The position numbers were made by a program, and so were the translations under genes. This document shows, piece by piece, positions 5,665-6,656 of a stretch of 6,656 nucleotides of DNA; within the stretch, counting starts at the first letter, position 1; every line of letters begins with the position of its first letter. The notes under the pieces are model-generated. The model did no database searches, had not been told where the DNA came from, and saw only the letters and a program-made list of their open reading frames with translations. The DNA is from Actinomycetes bacterium (lineage in GTDB: Bacteria > Actinomycetota > Actinomycetes > Actinomycetales > Cellulomonadaceae), in contig JAEXEM010000198.1 of NCBI GenBank assembly GCA_023401045.1, positions 1 to 6,656 on the forward strand, read 5' to 3'.

Positions 5665-6578
5665 GCACCGACCTCACCGGCAAGGCCGCCGTCGTCACCG
5701 GCAGCGGGCAGGGGCTCGGCGCGGCCTACGCGAAGGCGCTGGCCGCCGCGGGCGCGGGCGTCGTCGTCAACGACATCGACGCCGACGCCGCGCGGGCGAC
5801 GGTCGACGCGATCGTCGCCGAGGGCGGGAAGGCCGTCGCGGTCGTCGCGCCTGTCGGCCCGACCGAGACCGCCGACCGGCTCGTCGCCGCGGCCGTCGAG
5901 GCGTACGGCAGGCTCGACGTGCTCGTCTCCAACGCCGGCGTGCTGCGCGACCGGGTGCTGTGGAAGACGTCCGACGAGGACTTCGACCTCGTGGTGTCCA
6001 CGCACCTGCGCGGCACGTTCACCACCGCCCGGGCGGCCGCCGTCCACATGCGCGAGCGCGGCGAGGGCGGGCGGATCGTGCTCGTCGGCTCGCCCGCCGG
6101 GCAGCACGGCAACTTCGGGCAGACGAGCTACGCGGCCGCGAAGGCCGGCATCGTCGCGATGGCCCGCACGTGGTCGCTCGAGCTCGCCCGCGCCGGGATC
6201 ACCGTCAACGCGGTCGTGCCGACGGCGATCACCGCGATGACCGCGACCATCCCGCTCTACGCCGAGGTCGCCGCCGCCTACGAGCGCGGCGAGGAGCTGC
6301 CGCCGGTCGTCCGCCAGGAGCACGCGCTCGGCGGGCCGGAGGACGTCGCGGGGCTCGTCGTGTGGCTCGCGTCGGACGCGTCCGCGGGGGTCACCGGGCA
6401 GGCCATCGGCATCGGCGGGGACAAGCTCTCCGTCTACTCCGTGCCGCAGGAGCTGGCCGTGACGTTCCGCGAGGGCGGGTGGACCGCCGACGCGATCGCC
6501 GAGGCGTGGGAGGGCACGTTCGCCCCCCACCGGCAGCCGAGCGGGATCACGCTGCCGCCGCTGGGCACGCCGGCCTGA
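5661..6578 (+). CDS. Short-chain dehydrogenase, MFE-2-like (3R)-hydroxyacyl-CoA dehydrogenase
   Basis: A 305-residue classical-type SDR, predicted to oxidise (3R)-hydroxyacyl-CoA to 3-ketoacyl-CoA with NAD+. The cofactor loop is T13-GSGQGLG-20 on a Rossmann start. Asp residues at the end of the second strand (VVVNDIDAD) favour NAD over NADP. NAG is at 91-93. The catalytic set is S144, Y157 and K161 (S-13-Y-3-K). Where many SDRs carry a catalytic Asn, this protein has H115 in STHLRGTF. To my recollection that VHLRG-type segment, together with the HGNFGQTSYAAAKAG stretch (149-163), is characteristic of the dehydrogenase part of peroxisomal MFE-2 (HSD17B4). The protein is about 50 residues longer than a basic SDR, and its tail (about 256-305, with WTADAIAEAWEGTF) resembles the MFE-2 tail segment. 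It starts at GTG overlapping the hydratase stop (GTGA), so the two are coupled. It is the last gene before a strong hairpin. A general alcohol dehydrogenase role cannot be excluded. Confidence 0.93.
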   Translation: MSTDLTGKAAVVTGSGQGLGAAYAKALAAAGAGVVVNDIDADAARATVDAIVAEGGKAVAVVAPVGPTETADRLVAAAVEAYGRLDVLVSNAGVLRDRVLWKTSDEDFDLVVSTHLRGTFTTARAAAVHMRERGEGGRIVLVGSPAGQHGNFGQTSYAAAKAGIVAMARTWSLELARAGITVNAVVPTAITAMTATIPLYAEVAAAYERGEELPPVVRQEHALGGPEDVAGLVVWLASDASAGVTGQAIGIGGDKLSVYSVPQELAVTFREGGWTADAIAEAWEGTFAPHRQPSGITLPPLGTPA

Positions 6579-6580
6579 CG

Positions 6581-6640
6581 CTGCGGGGGCGGGACGGCGC
6601 GCGGCGGTCTGCGTCGTCCCGCCCTCCGCCGTGCCCGCAG
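6581..6640 (+). terminator. Nested hairpin terminator of the operon
   Basis: Immediately after the dehydrogenase stop, a 14-base arm (6587-6600) pairs along its whole length with 6611-6624, with one G-T wobble and a 10-base loop. An outer repeat, CTGCGGG (6581-6587) with CCCGCAG (6634-6640), can enclose it. There is no T-tract. Position and stability make this the likely end of the four-gene transcript. Confidence 0.65.
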
Positions 6641-6656
6641 GCGCGGTCGCCCGGCC

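Noticed and set aside
5655..6530. Open frame on the minus strand opposite the dehydrogenase
   Set aside because: The dehydrogenase frame has a complete catalytic set; the opposite frame shows only an Arg/Gly/Asp-rich shadow.
1..6656. Search for a mobile element, CRISPR array, phage or defence system
   Set aside because: No transposase or integrase motif, terminal repeats, spaced direct repeats or nuclease-like genes were found; all coding capacity is explained by transport, regulation and acyl-CoA metabolism.

Overview
The window is very GC-rich. Its codons end overwhelmingly in C or G, with GTC, GAC, CTC and GCC dominant, and two genes begin with GTG. This points to a high-GC actinobacterium. 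The codon style recalls Micrococcales of the Cellulomonas/Promicromonospora type, but that placement is an impression. I see no tRNA, rRNA, CRISPR array, insertion sequence or integrase.

Layout. At the left, on the minus strand, is one gene for a secreted lipoprotein that looks like the substrate-binding protein of an ABC importer (57-1052), with a GC-rich hairpin just beyond its stop. A 190-base divergent region (1053-1242) separates it from a plus-strand PaaX-family regulator (1243-2103). A 129-base gap (2104-2232) then carries a plausible promoter and a dense set of TGACG half-sites. Four tightly packed plus-strand genes follow: an acyl-CoA synthetase (2233-3924), a thiolase (3921-5111), a MaoC-type hydratase (5170-5664) and a short-chain dehydrogenase (5661-6578). 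A strong nested hairpin (6581-6640) closes the unit. No stretch longer than 300 bases lacks a gene.

How the genes fit together. The operon can activate a carboxylic acid to its CoA thioester, hydrate an enoyl-CoA, oxidise the resulting 3-hydroxyacyl-CoA and cleave the 3-ketoacyl-CoA. The hydratase and dehydrogenase resemble the two catalytic parts of peroxisomal multifunctional enzyme type 2, which works through (3R)-hydroxyacyl-CoA. The operon therefore looks like an (R)-specific beta-oxidation module encoded as separate proteins. No acyl-CoA dehydrogenase is present, so that step is either encoded elsewhere or unnecessary for the substrate. The PaaX-type repressor presumably responds to an acyl- or aryl-CoA made by the pathway, and the binding protein may deliver the acid. 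The substrate cannot be read from the sequence.

The most interesting points are the TGAC-containing dyads overlapping both predicted promoters, the split MFE-2-like pair, and a thiolase whose usual NEAF and NASG-type motifs are replaced (HNPF at 319-322).
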